A stretch of DNA of 64,000 nt, taken from positions 1 through 64,000 of the forward strand of contig NZ_BMJQ01000008.1 in assembly GCF_014643535.1 (NCBI RefSeq). The letters run 5' to 3'. Made by a program: the position numbers and the translations under genes. The stretch is from Aliidongia dinghuensis. Its GTDB lineage: Bacteria; Pseudomonadota; Alphaproteobacteria; ATCC43930; CGMCC-115725. Positions 1 through 8,243 of the stretch are shown here, in pieces (the stretch's first letter is position 1; every line of letters begins with the position of its first letter). Under the pieces are notes generated by a model. That model ran no database searches. It was not told where the DNA came from and was given only the letters and a program-made list of their open reading frames with translations.

Positions 1-335
1 TCCGCTGCCGGCATCTCACGGGCGGCCAGCCCTTCGCGCTCGAGGATCGCCTGCTCAACCTCGGCGAGGTGCCGGACGCCCTCGACCAGGATTTCGCCAC
101 AGTGCCGCCGAACACCTGGCTCGTCGGCCACGTGCCGTGGAGCGAGGCCGAACATCGCATCACCGCACAGGGTGCCGACGATGCCACGGCGGCTGCCCTC
201 AATCTCGAGCCGGGCCATGCCTGTCTCGTCATCGAGCGGCGGACCTGGTGGAACGGGGCGCCGATCACGGCCGTCCGGCTCACCCATCCCGGCCATCTCT
301 ACGACCTCGTCGCGCATTTCACGCCCAGCGGCTAG
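1..335 (+). CDS. hutC: HutC-like GntR/UTRA transcriptional repressor (3' end only)
   Basis: Only the C-terminal part of the gene lies in the window; the first complete codon is at position 3 and the stop at 333-335. The visible 110 residues match the ligand-binding UTRA domain of GntR-family histidine-utilisation repressors: ALEDRLLN followed by VPDALDQDF, then SEAEHRI, and the hydrophobic ACLVIERRTW strand before AVRLTHPG. Known HutC proteins bind urocanate and repress hut genes, but the DNA-binding half and any hut genes are outside the window, so the substrate is inferred from this domain alone. The 3' end overlaps the convergent doxX gene by 17 bases. Confidence 0.8.
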   Translation, partial: RCRHLTGGQPFALEDRLLNLGEVPDALDQDFATVPPNTWLVGHVPWSEAEHRITAQGADDATAAALNLEPGHACLVIERRTWWNGAPITAVRLTHPGHLYDLVAHFTPSG

Positions 336-825
336 GCATCGGTCGGGCGGCGTTTCGCCGAAACAACAGCCGGTCCAAGGCCAAGGGGCCGGAGCCGCCC
401 AGCACCAGCGCAAGAAGACAGGCCAGATAGAGCAGATCCGTTTCGTAGCCAGGCTGGCCGAAATGGGCGCCCGCTGCATCGAAAGAGACGAGCTTGATCG
501 AGCTGAAGCCGTTCGGCAGGTGCACTGTGACGATGGCGACGACAAGCACGATCGACATCGGGATGCTGGCTACTGGAATGAGCGCACCGGCGAGAACGGC
601 CAGCCCACCGAACAACTCGACCATGATCGTTGCCCATGAGAGCAAGCCCGCCGCCGGCATGCCGATCGCATGAAGGACGGTTGTAAAGGCATCGGCGCCC
701 CGCGCCAGCTTGGCGTAGCCGTGCTGCATGAAGCCCACTCCGACGATGAGACGAAGCGGAATAGCGTGCCATATCGCCCAATGCCGCGGCGGGAAACGAA
801 GATATCGAGCAATGAGTGCGTCCAT
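319..825 (-). CDS. DoxX family membrane protein
   Basis: A 168-residue protein of the DoxX family. Four hydrophobic segments are visible: about residues 22-42 (PLRLIVGVGFMQHGYAKL, the typical DoxX opening with the HGYAKL motif), 60-80, 84-104 and 135-155. DoxX-like proteins are small inner-membrane proteins, some linked to redox stress or terminal oxidases; many have no known role. The gene stands alone on its strand, converges on the HutC-like gene, and has a perfect 21-bp palindrome about 98 bases upstream of its start, which suggests control by a dedicated dimeric regulator. The family call is firm; the physiological role is not. Confidence 0.85.
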   Translation of the reverse strand: MDALIARYLRFPPRHWAIWHAIPLRLIVGVGFMQHGYAKLARGADAFTTVLHAIGMPAAGLLSWATIMVELFGGLAVLAGALIPVASIPMSIVLVVAIVTVHLPNGFSSIKLVSFDAAGAHFGQPGYETDLLYLACLLALVLGGSGPLALDRLLFRRNAARPMPSRWA

Positions 826-1142
826 GCGAAGCGTCTCTTTTCAAAATAGGTCCAGCAAGACTCTCAAAGTCCGGCGATGCCGACCTATTCGACGTTCCTT
901 CCTGCTGTAGCTTCGCTGTGTACAGGAATAACTCTTATTCCTGAGAGGAATGTAACTTAGTGAAAGCGCGCTTCTTTGCCCGAGGAAAGGCGTGTTAGGC
1001 CGCGCTTCCGATCGGGAGAGCGATGGCGACTCCTTGGCGATTTTCGGATTGCCATAGGGCCTGGGGATAAACTTCAGGCGCGTCGAACGCCGGGACCGCG
1101 ACGAGGTGGCGCCGATCCTACGCCGATGCCGGTGCAGCCCTC
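826..1142. other. Intergenic region upstream of doxX
   Basis: About 317 bases between doxX and the AraC gene, both on the minus strand. It holds the palindrome at 923-943 and is locally AT-richer near 900-960. ORFs that cross it do not show coding character. No RNA gene was recognised. Confidence 0.5.
923..943. promoter_or_regulatory. Perfect 21-bp palindrome upstream of doxX
   Basis: CAGGAATAA-CTC-TTATTCCTG has two perfect 9-bp arms around a 3-bp centre, about 98 bases before the doxX start. A further GGAAT half-site follows at about 947. The symmetry and position suggest an operator for a dimeric repressor, but the regulator is unknown. With no T-run beside it, it is unlikely to be a terminator. 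Confidence 0.6.
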
Positions 1143-2012
1143 TCAAGCCGCTCCTGTTTCAGCCCAGAAGGCCGAGACGACGTCGCGTCTCTCCCTCCGG
1201 CGCGCACCGTCATCGGCGTCCATGTGGTGCCGTCGCCAGCGCGAGGGCGGGGTGCCGACGCATTTGCGGAACACGTTGGTGAAATGCGCTTGGGTCTGGA
1301 AACCGACGCTGAGAGCCACCTCGATCAACGGCTGCCTGGTCTCGAGCAGGATCGCCTGGGCCCGGCTGATTCGCCGGCGCATGATGAACTCGTGGGGCGG
1401 CAGGCCGGTCGCCAGGCGGAACTGGGCGGCGAAATAGGTCGCCGACAGGCCGGCGGCCTTGGCGAGATCCCCGACGGAGATCGAGTTCTCGATATTGGCG
1501 TCGATATGGGCGATCGCCCGCTTGAGGCGCCACTTGGGCAGGCCCGCGCTCGAACGCTCGTTCGGGTGTCGGTCCAGGCGCTCGGAGGTTGGTGGCGCCG
1601 GCTGATCGTCGGTCCGCACCAGCTGGACGACGAAGGCGAGGCTCGATCCCTGGCGCTTCAACTCGCCGACCATCGCGAACCGCGCCCCGGCGCCATCCCG
1701 CAACTCGGCCGCGGCACCCTCATTCGCTGCCGGCCAGGGGCCGAAAGACTGCGGCCCATGATGTTCCGGAAGCGCGAAGTCGCGGCGCGCGCCGTCCGAC
1801 GTCGGGAAAGCCGATCCCCGAAAATCCGAAATCGGAAAATTCGGCAGGGACATCGTCACGACAGCCGAGCCGTCGCGTAGCATGTTGACGATCGCCTGCG
1901 CCAGATTCGAAGAGGCTTGGGGCGGCGGGAAACCGCTGGCAGCGTCGTGCCGCGAGGAGGGCGCCACGGCCGAAAGGTCGGAGGCGGGGCGGGCCGTCGA
2001 GAGGCTGGACAT
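1143..2012 (-). CDS. AraC family transcriptional regulator
   Basis: A 289-residue regulator with a C-terminal AraC/XylS double helix-turn-helix (about residues 175-275). The signature KRAIAHIDANIENSISVGDL begins it, and VALSVGFQTQAHFTNVFRK is the second helix-turn-helix. The N-terminal 160 residues are low-complexity and resemble no sensor domain I recognise, so the signal is unknown. The start is placed at the ATG at 2012, because a GGAG Shine-Dalgarno sequence lies just upstream; an in-frame GTG at 2027 is the alternative. A copy of the inverted-repeat motif shared with the two-component genes lies about 230 bases upstream, so this gene may be a target of that system. Confidence 0.85.
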   Translation of the reverse strand: MSSLSTARPASDLSAVAPSSRHDAASGFPPPQASSNLAQAIVNMLRDGSAVVTMSLPNFPISDFRGSAFPTSDGARRDFALPEHHGPQSFGPWPAANEGAAAELRDGAGARFAMVGELKRQGSSLAFVVQLVRTDDQPAPPTSERLDRHPNERSSAGLPKWRLKRAIAHIDANIENSISVGDLAKAAGLSATYFAAQFRLATGLPPHEFIMRRRISRAQAILLETRQPLIEVALSVGFQTQAHFTNVFRKCVGTPPSRWRRHHMDADDGARRRERRDVVSAFWAETGAA

Positions 2013-2236
2013 CTGTCGCTGCTCCACTTGAATTTCGCCGCGAAGATCAAGGGCTTCCGTCGTGGTTCGGAAGTAATCTCCCCGCGCTTCCCCCGAGTGG
2101 AAGTTGGCCGATCCGGCTGCGAGCGATGCGCCGCGCGCAATCCTGTCCGGCTGCTATTGAATAGGGTAGTGCCTGGGAGCGGTTCGCTCCATTGCCCGCG
2201 AGGACGGGCGGCATGTGCCGGGGGACGATACGGACC

Positions 2237-2250
2237 ATACTTTGGTGTAG
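2237..2250. promoter_or_regulatory. FixJ-cluster inverted-repeat motif, copy A
   Basis: Read on the minus strand this is CTACACCAAAGTAT. It matches the motif upstream of the FixJ-type regulator (6002-6017) and the receiver gene (5288-5304). It sits between the kinase stop and the AraC start, on the upstream side of AraC. Its half-sites are less perfect than those of copy C. Confidence 0.45.
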
Positions 2251-2302
2251 GCCCGCGAACCGAAATGGGCAGATCTCCCGGTTGACCCAGGCGGCAGGCG
2301 GC

Positions 2303-4663
2303 TCAGGAGGCAGGTGGGGCCGGATGTCTGGCCGGCAGCTCGAACCGGAACCGGGCGCCGCCGAGAGCCGACTGGTTGTCCGCCCGGATCTGGCCGCCGT
2401 GGGCTTCCACGATCGACCGGGAGATCGGCAGGCCCATGCCCATGCCGACATCCCTGGTCGTGAAGAAACTGTCGAACAGGCGCTCGAGATGTTCGGCGGC
2501 AATGCCGGGGCCGCTGTCCTCGAAGCTGCAGCTCAACATTCCGTCCTCGGATTCGCCAATGCGGATCGCGAGCGTCCGGCGCTCTGCGTCCGGCCGGGCC
2601 ATGGCCTGCGCTGCGTTGATCACGAGATTGACGACGACCTGCTGCAGCTGGGTCCGATCGCCGACGACGGGCGGCGGCGAGGGCGCGGCATCGAGCCGGA
2701 CGGAAACGCCCTTCGCCTGCAGTTCGGCGTGCAGGAAAGCGAGCGAATCCTCGACCAAGTCGACCAGCGACAGCGCCGCCGGCTGCGGGATGCGGCCGGC
2801 CGCCATGGTTCTGATGCGCGCGATGATGTCGGCGGCCCGGCGGGCGTCGCCGACGATGCGCTTCAAGAGTTCGCCCGCCTTGGCCGAGTTTGGCTCGGGT
2901 CGGTCGAGCCAGCGGAGCGCCGTCTCCGCATTCGTTGTGATGGCGCCCAACGGCTGGTTCACTTCATGGGCGATGGAGGCCGCGAGCTCGCCCAGCACGG
3001 AAATTCGCGCGGTATGAGCGAATTCCGCCTGGACCTGTCTCAGCCGTTCCTGCGCCTTGAGGCGCTCCGTGATGTCGATGATGCCGACGAGGCCGACGTC
3101 GAGATTATTGATGGGGCCCGGCCACGCTACCGCGAACAGGACGTCGACGACCCGTCCGTCGAGGGCCGTGATCTTGGTCTCTTCCTCGAAGGCGACCTCG
3201 CCGCCGAACTGCGCCTCGATGGCGCGCCGGAACGTGTCCGGCCGTTCCCGCCAGAAGCCCACGAGCGGGACGGCCAACGCCGGGGCGTCCGGCGCCGCGA
3301 GCATCTGCACCGCGCGTTCGTTGACTTCCTCGATGACGAGCGCCGTCATCGCCTCGGTCAGGAACTCCGGATGCTGGTCGAGATGGCGCCCGAGATCGAC
3401 GACGCCGGCCGCGCGCAGCTCCTGGCAGAGCCGCTTGAACGCGCGCATGTCGAGCTGCCAGAAGGCGACAGGCATGTGGTGGAACAGATGGCGGTAGCGC
3501 TGCTCGCTGTCGCGGAGCGCCCGTTCCGCCTCCTTGCGGGCGGTCACGTCCATGATCGCGCCGACGAGCTGCGGCTGGCCCGCGTCGGACTGCATCGCAT
3601 GGCCGACGACGTGGAGATGCTTGATCGTGCCGTCCGGCATCAGCAGCCGATGCTCGTAGTCGAGATCCTGCGGCTCGGCCGACAGGCGTTCGATCGCCTG
3701 GCGGAAAATGGGAAGGTCGTCCGGATGCACCCGGTCGGCGACCAGTTCGATCGAGGGCCTGGTTTCGGCAGTGTAGTCGAAGATCTTGAAGCTTTCGTCC
3801 GACCAGAAGATCTCTCCCGTCGAGATGTTCCAGCCGAAACTGCCGGTCCGGCTCAGCTGCTGCGCCTCGGCCAGATAGGTTTCCTGGGTCCGCCTCAAGG
3901 CGTCCTCGGCCTGCTTGCGCGCGGTGATGTCGTTGTTGGTCTCGAGCGTCCGGCGCGGCACGCCCGTTTCGTCCCGCTCGAGCGTCCAGCGGCAGGCGAC
4001 CGTGAGCCGCGTCCCGTCCTTCCGCGTGCGCAGGAGTTCGCCCTCCCAGCGCCCGGTGCGGTACAGCGTCGCCATGACCTCGTCCATCGGCGAGGGAAAA
4101 TCCGTCTGCAGCAGATCCGGAGCACTACGCCCGACGGCTTCCTCCCGCGTGAAGCCGTAAAGCTCCTCGGCACCGCGGTTCCAATAGAGGATCGTGCCGG
4201 CTGGATCCCGGACAAGGATCGGATCGTGGGTCAGGTCGAGCAGCCGCGTCTGGGCCTCCTGGACCTCGGCGGCCACGCGAAAGCGCCGCACGAGGCTCGT
4301 GATGGCGAGCGAGGTGAAGAGAAAGGCGACGAGCGTGACAAGGTCTTGCGGGTCGTAGATGTCGAGCTCGAAGATCGGCGGGGCGAAAAAGTAATCGAGG
4401 CAGAGAACGGCGAGGATGGAGAAGAAGATCGAGGAGATGACGCTATCCATCAGGGACAGCGCCACGATCAGGATGAGAAAGGCGAGATCGGCGGTCGCGA
4501 GCGCGACCTGCAGCTTGAAGCAGATCCAGGTGACGAGGGCGGTGGCGGTACTGCCGCCGAGCCACAGGAGTGCCAGATGGCGAAGCTGCACCCGGACGGA
4601 CCGCTTCGGGTAAAGTGACAGATGCTGGGCCGGCGGAGAAGGGCCGCGCGCGATCCAGATCAT
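2303..4663 (-). CDS. PAS-domain sensor histidine kinase with KdpD-type membrane domain
   Basis: A roughly 786-residue kinase. The N-terminus (about residues 25-125) has four hydrophobic segments of the DUF4118/KdpD type. PAS domains follow (about 135-250 and 265-385), each ending in a DITARK/DVTARK-like PAC motif, and a third more divergent one (about 390-505) ends in DITERL. The HisKA H-box is ASIAHEVNQPLGAI, with the phospho-accepting His. The ATPase shows an N-box (NLVINAAQAM), G1 (EDSGPGI), F-box (FDSFFTT) and G2 (GMGMGLPIS). It probably phosphorylates the receiver-only protein and/or the FixJ-type regulator encoded just upstream. The ATG at 4663 has a G-rich ribosome site; the ATG at 4678 is an alternative. 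The sensed signal is unknown, and no haem-binding FixL signature was recognised. Confidence 0.88.
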   Translation of the reverse strand: MIWIARGPSPPAQHLSLYPKRSVRVQLRHLALLWLGGSTATALVTWICFKLQVALATADLAFLILIVALSLMDSVISSIFFSILAVLCLDYFFAPPIFELDIYDPQDLVTLVAFLFTSLAITSLVRRFRVAAEVQEAQTRLLDLTHDPILVRDPAGTILYWNRGAEELYGFTREEAVGRSAPDLLQTDFPSPMDEVMATLYRTGRWEGELLRTRKDGTRLTVACRWTLERDETGVPRRTLETNNDITARKQAEDALRRTQETYLAEAQQLSRTGSFGWNISTGEIFWSDESFKIFDYTAETRPSIELVADRVHPDDLPIFRQAIERLSAEPQDLDYEHRLLMPDGTIKHLHVVGHAMQSDAGQPQLVGAIMDVTARKEAERALRDSEQRYRHLFHHMPVAFWQLDMRAFKRLCQELRAAGVVDLGRHLDQHPEFLTEAMTALVIEEVNERAVQMLAAPDAPALAVPLVGFWRERPDTFRRAIEAQFGGEVAFEEETKITALDGRVVDVLFAVAWPGPINNLDVGLVGIIDITERLKAQERLRQVQAEFAHTARISVLGELAASIAHEVNQPLGAITTNAETALRWLDRPEPNSAKAGELLKRIVGDARRAADIIARIRTMAAGRIPQPAALSLVDLVEDSLAFLHAELQAKGVSVRLDAAPSPPPVVGDRTQLQQVVVNLVINAAQAMARPDAERRTLAIRIGESEDGMLSCSFEDSGPGIAAEHLERLFDSFFTTRDVGMGMGLPISRSIVEAHGGQIRADNQSALGGARFRFELPARHPAPPAS

Positions 4664-4833
4664 GTGCCGGCCCCCCATTCACGGCCGCAACCGACGGGCG
4701 AGGCGATGGCACGCTGCGTCGCGACGTCGGCGGCAGTTCGGCGACGATGGTCGCTAACTCATTCGCATGCTTAGCACAATTTGGTTGCTGCGGCCCAGGC
4801 TTTCGGCCCTGGCTTCCGGACCGGGATGTCCGG

Positions 4834-5211
4834 TTAGGGCGGCGGGCTCCTGAGGACCCTTTGGAGACAGCCGGTCAGCGCCTGCGACTCGAACGGCTTG
4901 TGCAGCACGCAGACGGCGCCGTTGGCTGCGGCGATGTCGTCGAGGCCCGGCTGCGACCGGGCGGTGACCATGATCATCGGGATCCGCGGCTGACGCGCCA
5001 TCAACCTGCGGGCGAGATCGATCCCGCTCATGCCGGGCATATGGATGTCGGTGATGACGCAGCCGATCGGATCGAGGTCGCCCGATGCGAGGAATGCCTC
5101 GGCGGACGAGAAGTCCCGAACGTCATAGCCGAGCGAGCCCAGCGATTCGACGAGCGCCAGACGGAAGGACTCGTCGTCGTCGATGACCGCGATGAGGGGC
5201 TCTTGGGACAC
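4834..5211 (-). CDS. Receiver-only response regulator
   Basis: A 125-residue single receiver domain. It has the acidic pair in AVIDDDESF, the phospho-acceptor Asp in CVITDIHMPGMSG, the Thr in MVTARS and the Lys in HKPFES. It has no output domain. The GTG at 5211 is preferred because it follows a strong GGAAAGGA ribosome site; an ATG at 5268 would add 19 residues with no receiver homology. It lies between the FixJ-type regulator and the kinase on the same strand. In similar clusters such a protein acts as a phosphate sink or relay (inference). A copy of the shared inverted repeat lies about 77 bases before the start. Confidence 0.85.
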   Translation of the reverse strand: MSQEPLIAVIDDDESFRLALVESLGSLGYDVRDFSSAEAFLASGDLDPIGCVITDIHMPGMSGIDLARRLMARQPRIPMIMVTARSQPGLDDIAAANGAVCVLHKPFESQALTGCLQRVLRSPPP

Positions 5212-5287
5212 CTGCCATCCTTTCCCCTCGCGCCCGATCGGCGGGGAGGGTGAAAGAGTATGTGGCATGCGCCGCCGGCCCGGTGAA

Positions 5288-5304
5288 CTATACAGGAGTG
5301 TAAT
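5288..5304. promoter_or_regulatory. FixJ-cluster inverted-repeat motif, copy B
   Basis: CTATACAGGAGTGTAAT on the plus strand agrees at 13 of 17 positions with copy C read on the minus strand. It lies in the gap between the FixJ-type regulator stop and the receiver gene start, where a promoter for the receiver gene would be expected. Confidence 0.5.
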
Positions 5305-5315
5305 CGTGGGGCCGG

Positions 5316-5945
5316 TCAGGACGGCTTTTCTCCAAGCAAATCTGCCATCCGGACGAGATCGGTGATTGTCCGCGCGCCCATCTTCTGCATGGCGCCGCGA
5401 CGATGAACCTTGACGGTAATCTCGCTGATGCCGAGTTCCCCCGCGATTTGCTTGTTCATCTTTCCGGCGGTCACGAGGCGCATCACTTGCTGCTCGCGCG
5501 CCGAGAGTGTGCCGAACCGGTCTCTGATGCGCCCGGCATCGTAAGCGGCGGCCCGCCGCTCGCGGTCCCGTTCGATGGCGCCGATGACCGCATCGAGCAT
5601 GTCCTGATCGCGGAACGGCTTTGGCAGGAAATCAACCGCACCGTGTTTCATGGCGCGGACGGTCATCGGGATGTCGCCGTATCCGGTCATGATTACAACG
5701 GGTAGGCGAACGTCGCGCTGAGCGATCTGGGCCTGCAGCTCGAGGCCGTTCATGTCCGGCAGGCGGATGTCGATCACGACGCAGCCGTGCGTGCCGGCCA
5801 GGTCCGCCGCCAGGAACTCGCGGGCGGTGCCGTAGCTGCAGGTTGCCAGTCCGACCGATTCGAACAGGGCCTCCATCGCCGCGCGCATCGACACATCGTC
5901 GTCGACAATGTGGACGACCGGGTTGGGATTCAGATCCGCAGGCAT
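5316..5945 (-). CDS. FixJ-type response regulator (receiver plus LuxR helix-turn-helix)
   Basis: 209 residues. The receiver domain (about 8-125) has HIVDDDVSM, the phospho-acceptor Asp in CVVIDIRLPDMNG, the Thr in IMTGYGD and the Lys in LPKPFRDQ. A short linker leads to a LuxR/GerE helix-turn-helix (about 140-205: LSAREQQVMRLV, MNKQIAGELGISEITVKVHR). This is the NodW/FixJ/StyR architecture. It is the first gene of a same-strand set with the receiver-only protein and the histidine kinase. A good inverted repeat lies 57 bases upstream, consistent with autoregulation. The regulon cannot be told from the window beyond the motif copies. Confidence 0.9.
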   Translation of the reverse strand: MPADLNPNPVVHIVDDDVSMRAAMEALFESVGLATCSYGTAREFLAADLAGTHGCVVIDIRLPDMNGLELQAQIAQRDVRLPVVIMTGYGDIPMTVRAMKHGAVDFLPKPFRDQDMLDAVIGAIERDRERRAAAYDAGRIRDRFGTLSAREQQVMRLVTAGKMNKQIAGELGISEITVKVHRRGAMQKMGARTITDLVRMADLLGEKPS

Positions 5946-5971
5946 TCCAGTGTCAGGCGCTCAAAAACTTT

Positions 5972-5983
5972 CATGATATCATG
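5972..5983. promoter_or_regulatory. 12-bp perfect palindrome upstream of the FixJ-type gene
   Basis: CATGATATCATG, 27 bases upstream of the start codon at 5945. It is a perfect 12-bp palindrome close to where a promoter would be. It could be an operator or a chance AT-rich palindrome. Confidence 0.3.
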
Positions 5984-6001
5984 GCATAGGCTGTGTGCGG
6001 A

Positions 6002-6017
6002 TTACACTAAGGTGTAG
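6002..6017. promoter_or_regulatory. FixJ-cluster inverted-repeat motif, copy C
   Basis: TTACACTAAGGTGTAG carries perfect TACAC and GTGTA half-sites separated by four bases. It is about 57 bases upstream of the FixJ-type regulator start and is the best of three related copies in the cluster. Confidence 0.55.
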
Positions 6018-6089
6018 TTGGAATTTGCGATCGCAATATTTCAGCGCTGCCGATGTTCGGCCTCTTGGCGCGCGGGCCGCCACAGCGCC

Positions 6090-6596
6090 TTAGCCGGCTT
6101 GGAGGGCCGCAAGATTGGGGAACAGGGCACGCCCGTGGGCGTGCAGCATGATCGCCATCAGGTCCCATGGTGCGATCTTGGCCAGCGCCTGAGCCTCGGC
6201 CGCGGTGAAGAGGCCCATGCCGGCGCCCTCGGTCAGGACCATGGCGGCATGGTCCGCCGCCGTGAACGGTACGACGAAGAAATGCATGCGCCAGAGCCGG
6301 TCGACCGGCTCGGTGTTGAGCGCCAGCTCGGCGAGCGGCGTCACGGTCCGGGCGCGGAAGCCCAGCTCCTCCTCCAGTTCCCGCACCATGCCCTGGGTGG
6401 GCGGCTCGTCCGGCTCGAGGCTGCCGCCGAACAGGGCCCAATGGTCCGGCATGTGGATCGTGGGCTTGTCGTCGCGCCGCTGCAGCAGATAGCGGCCGTC
6501 GGCATCGACCAGCACGGCGGCCGCAACTTCGCGGTCGGGTCGGCAGGCAAGCGGCAGGTCGAGACGCGGGAGGAGCGGCGAGTCGGGCGAGGTCAT
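6090..6596 (-). CDS. NUDIX hydrolase
   Basis: 168 residues with a complete NUDIX box: GSLEPDEPPTQGMVRELEEE then LGF, which fits the G-x5-E-x7-R-E-U-x-E-E-x-G-U consensus exactly. NUDIX enzymes hydrolyse nucleoside diphosphates linked to another moiety; the substrate here is unknown. The reading frame extends upstream to 6791, but that extension is Arg/Pro-rich and without family similarity. The ATG at 6596 puts the conserved core at the usual position, so it is used. The gene stands alone between the two-component cluster and tRNA-Lys. Confidence 0.88.
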   Translation of the reverse strand: MTSPDSPLLPRLDLPLACRPDREVAAAVLVDADGRYLLQRRDDKPTIHMPDHWALFGGSLEPDEPPTQGMVRELEEELGFRARTVTPLAELALNTEPVDRLWRMHFFVVPFTAADHAAMVLTEGAGMGLFTAAEAQALAKIAPWDLMAIMLHAHGRALFPNLAALQAG

Positions 6597-6809
6597 GGGC
6601 GAGGTCCCGAAAGGGTGGAGGCGGGCCGAGGCTAGGCCTGGTGCGGCGAAAGCCCAAGGGCGAAAGCGACGGGTCCGACACCCGGGCACCTCCGCCAAAC
6701 GCGTGATCTCGGCAAGGGTTTCGCTCCGCACTCGGTAGATGGCGCCCATGCGTCGTATTCTTCTCGACAAGCCCGCCGGTGTTTGGTACATCCCCGGCCC
6801 TCGGTTCGG

Positions 6810-6885
<76 letters not shown>

Positions 6886-6893
6886 CCGAAAAG

Positions 6894-6932
6894 GCCGCTC
6901 AACCCGTCGGGTTTGGCGGCTTTTTCGTTTTG
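6894..6932 (+). terminator. Rho-independent terminator after tRNA-Lys
   Basis: The hairpin has two stacked stems, GCCGC/GCGGC outside and AACCC/GGGTT inside with a 3-base loop. It is followed by TTTTTCGTTTT. It starts nine bases after the tRNA CCA. Confidence 0.9.
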
Positions 6933-7078
6933 GGCCCACGCCGGTTTCAGGCCAAATGCGGGGGCTGGACCCCGCCGGCGCGCGGCCCTGGTGAGCGCTG
7001 GCGGTTACATCCTATCCTTAAGTGGCGGGACGATCGTTGAAGACGATGGATCTGGGGACAGGAGATCTGGGAGCAGGC

Positions 7079-8227
7079 ATGGCGTTGGTCGAAGCATCGG
7101 TAGTGCCGGACGATCACGCGGCCAAGCCTGCACACGGGCCTGGCCCGGAGCTGACGGTCGTGATCCCGACCATGAACGAGCGCGACAACGTGGCGCCGCT
7201 GGTCGAACGACTGGACCATGCGCTTGCCGGCGTCGCCTGGGAGGCGATCTTCGTCGACGATGATTCGACCGACGGCACGCGCGAGGAGATCGGCCGCCTG
7301 TCGCGGATCGACGGCCGGATCCGCTGCCTGCATCGGATCGGCCGGCGCGGCCTGTCGTCCGCCTGCATCGAGGGCATCCAGGCGAGCCTCGCACCCTTTG
7401 TTGCCGTCATGGACGCCGACCTGCAGCATGACGAGGCGCTGTTGCCCCGCATGCTCGACTGCCTGAGGCAGGAGCCGCTCGATCTGGTCGTGGGCTCGCG
7501 CTACGTCGAAGGCGGCGGCGTCGGCAACTGGGACAAGCGTCGTGTCGGCATCAGCGGCTTCGCGACCCGGCTCGGCCGCCTCGTGCTCAAGGTCGAGATC
7601 GCCGATCCGATGAGCGGCTTCTTCATGATCCGCCGCGATGCGTTCGACCGGGCAGTGCGCAGCATGTCGGCGGTCGGGTTCAAGATCCTCGTCGACCTGC
7701 TCGCCTCCTCGTCGCGGCCCGTGCGGCTCAAGGAACTGCCTTACCAGTTCCGCGAGCGCCATGCCGGCGAAAGCAAGCTCGACGCGTTCGTTGCCTGGGA
7801 GTATCTGGTCCTGCTCGCTGACAAACTGCTCGGGCCCTATGTGCCGGTCCGTTTCGTGCTGTTCAGCATGGTCGGCGGCATCGGCGTTGTCGCCCATCTG
7901 ATCGTGCTGTGGCTGTCGCTCAATCTCGCCCACCTGGCTTTTGCTCTGTCGCAGGGGGTGGCGGCCGGCATGGCGATGATCGGCAACTTCACGCTGAATA
8001 ATTTCCTGACCTACAGCGACCGCCGGCTCAAGGGCTGGAATTTCCTTAAAGGCCTCGTCTCGTTCGCGGCGGTCTGCGGTGTCGGCTATGCCGGCAACGT
8101 CGGCGTCGCCAAGTACCTGTTCGACAATCAGAGCTCGTCCTGGTGGCTCGCCGGCATCGCGGGTGCGGCGATCGGCAGCGTATGGAACTACGCGGTCTCG
8201 TCGGTCGTGACCTGGAAGCGCAAATAG
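7079..8227 (+). CDS. Glycosyltransferase family 2 (DPM1-like) fused to a GtrA-like membrane domain
   Basis: 382 residues in two parts. The N-terminal GT2 domain (about residues 25-235) has VVIPTMNERDNV, the nucleotide-sugar site FVDDDSTDGT, and the metal-binding DADLQH. Its closest layout is dolichyl- or polyprenyl-phosphate mannose/glucose synthase. The C-terminal part (about 250-380) has four hydrophobic helices and matches GtrA-type flippase-like domains (FVLFSMVGGIGV, FTLNNFLTYSDRR). Such fusions are thought to make and position a polyprenyl-phosphate sugar for surface glycan transfer. The ATG at 7079 follows a GGGAG site; upstream in-frame starts exist at 7022 (GTG) and 7046. A large membrane protein follows after 16 bases and is the likely partner. 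Confidence 0.85.
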   Translation: MALVEASVVPDDHAAKPAHGPGPELTVVIPTMNERDNVAPLVERLDHALAGVAWEAIFVDDDSTDGTREEIGRLSRIDGRIRCLHRIGRRGLSSACIEGIQASLAPFVAVMDADLQHDEALLPRMLDCLRQEPLDLVVGSRYVEGGGVGNWDKRRVGISGFATRLGRLVLKVEIADPMSGFFMIRRDAFDRAVRSMSAVGFKILVDLLASSSRPVRLKELPYQFRERHAGESKLDAFVAWEYLVLLADKLLGPYVPVRFVLFSMVGGIGVVAHLIVLWLSLNLAHLAFALSQGVAAGMAMIGNFTLNNFLTYSDRRLKGWNFLKGLVSFAAVCGVGYAGNVGVAKYLFDNQSSSWWLAGIAGAAIGSVWNYAVSSVVTWKRK

Positions 8228-8243
8228 CCGGACAGCCGATGGC

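Noticed and set aside
2192..4618. Long plus-strand frame of 808 codons opposite the histidine kinase
   Set aside because: It is the antisense shadow of the kinase gene. The minus-strand product has PAS, HisKA and ATPase motifs; the plus-strand one is Arg/Asp-rich with no motif, as expected in GC-rich DNA.
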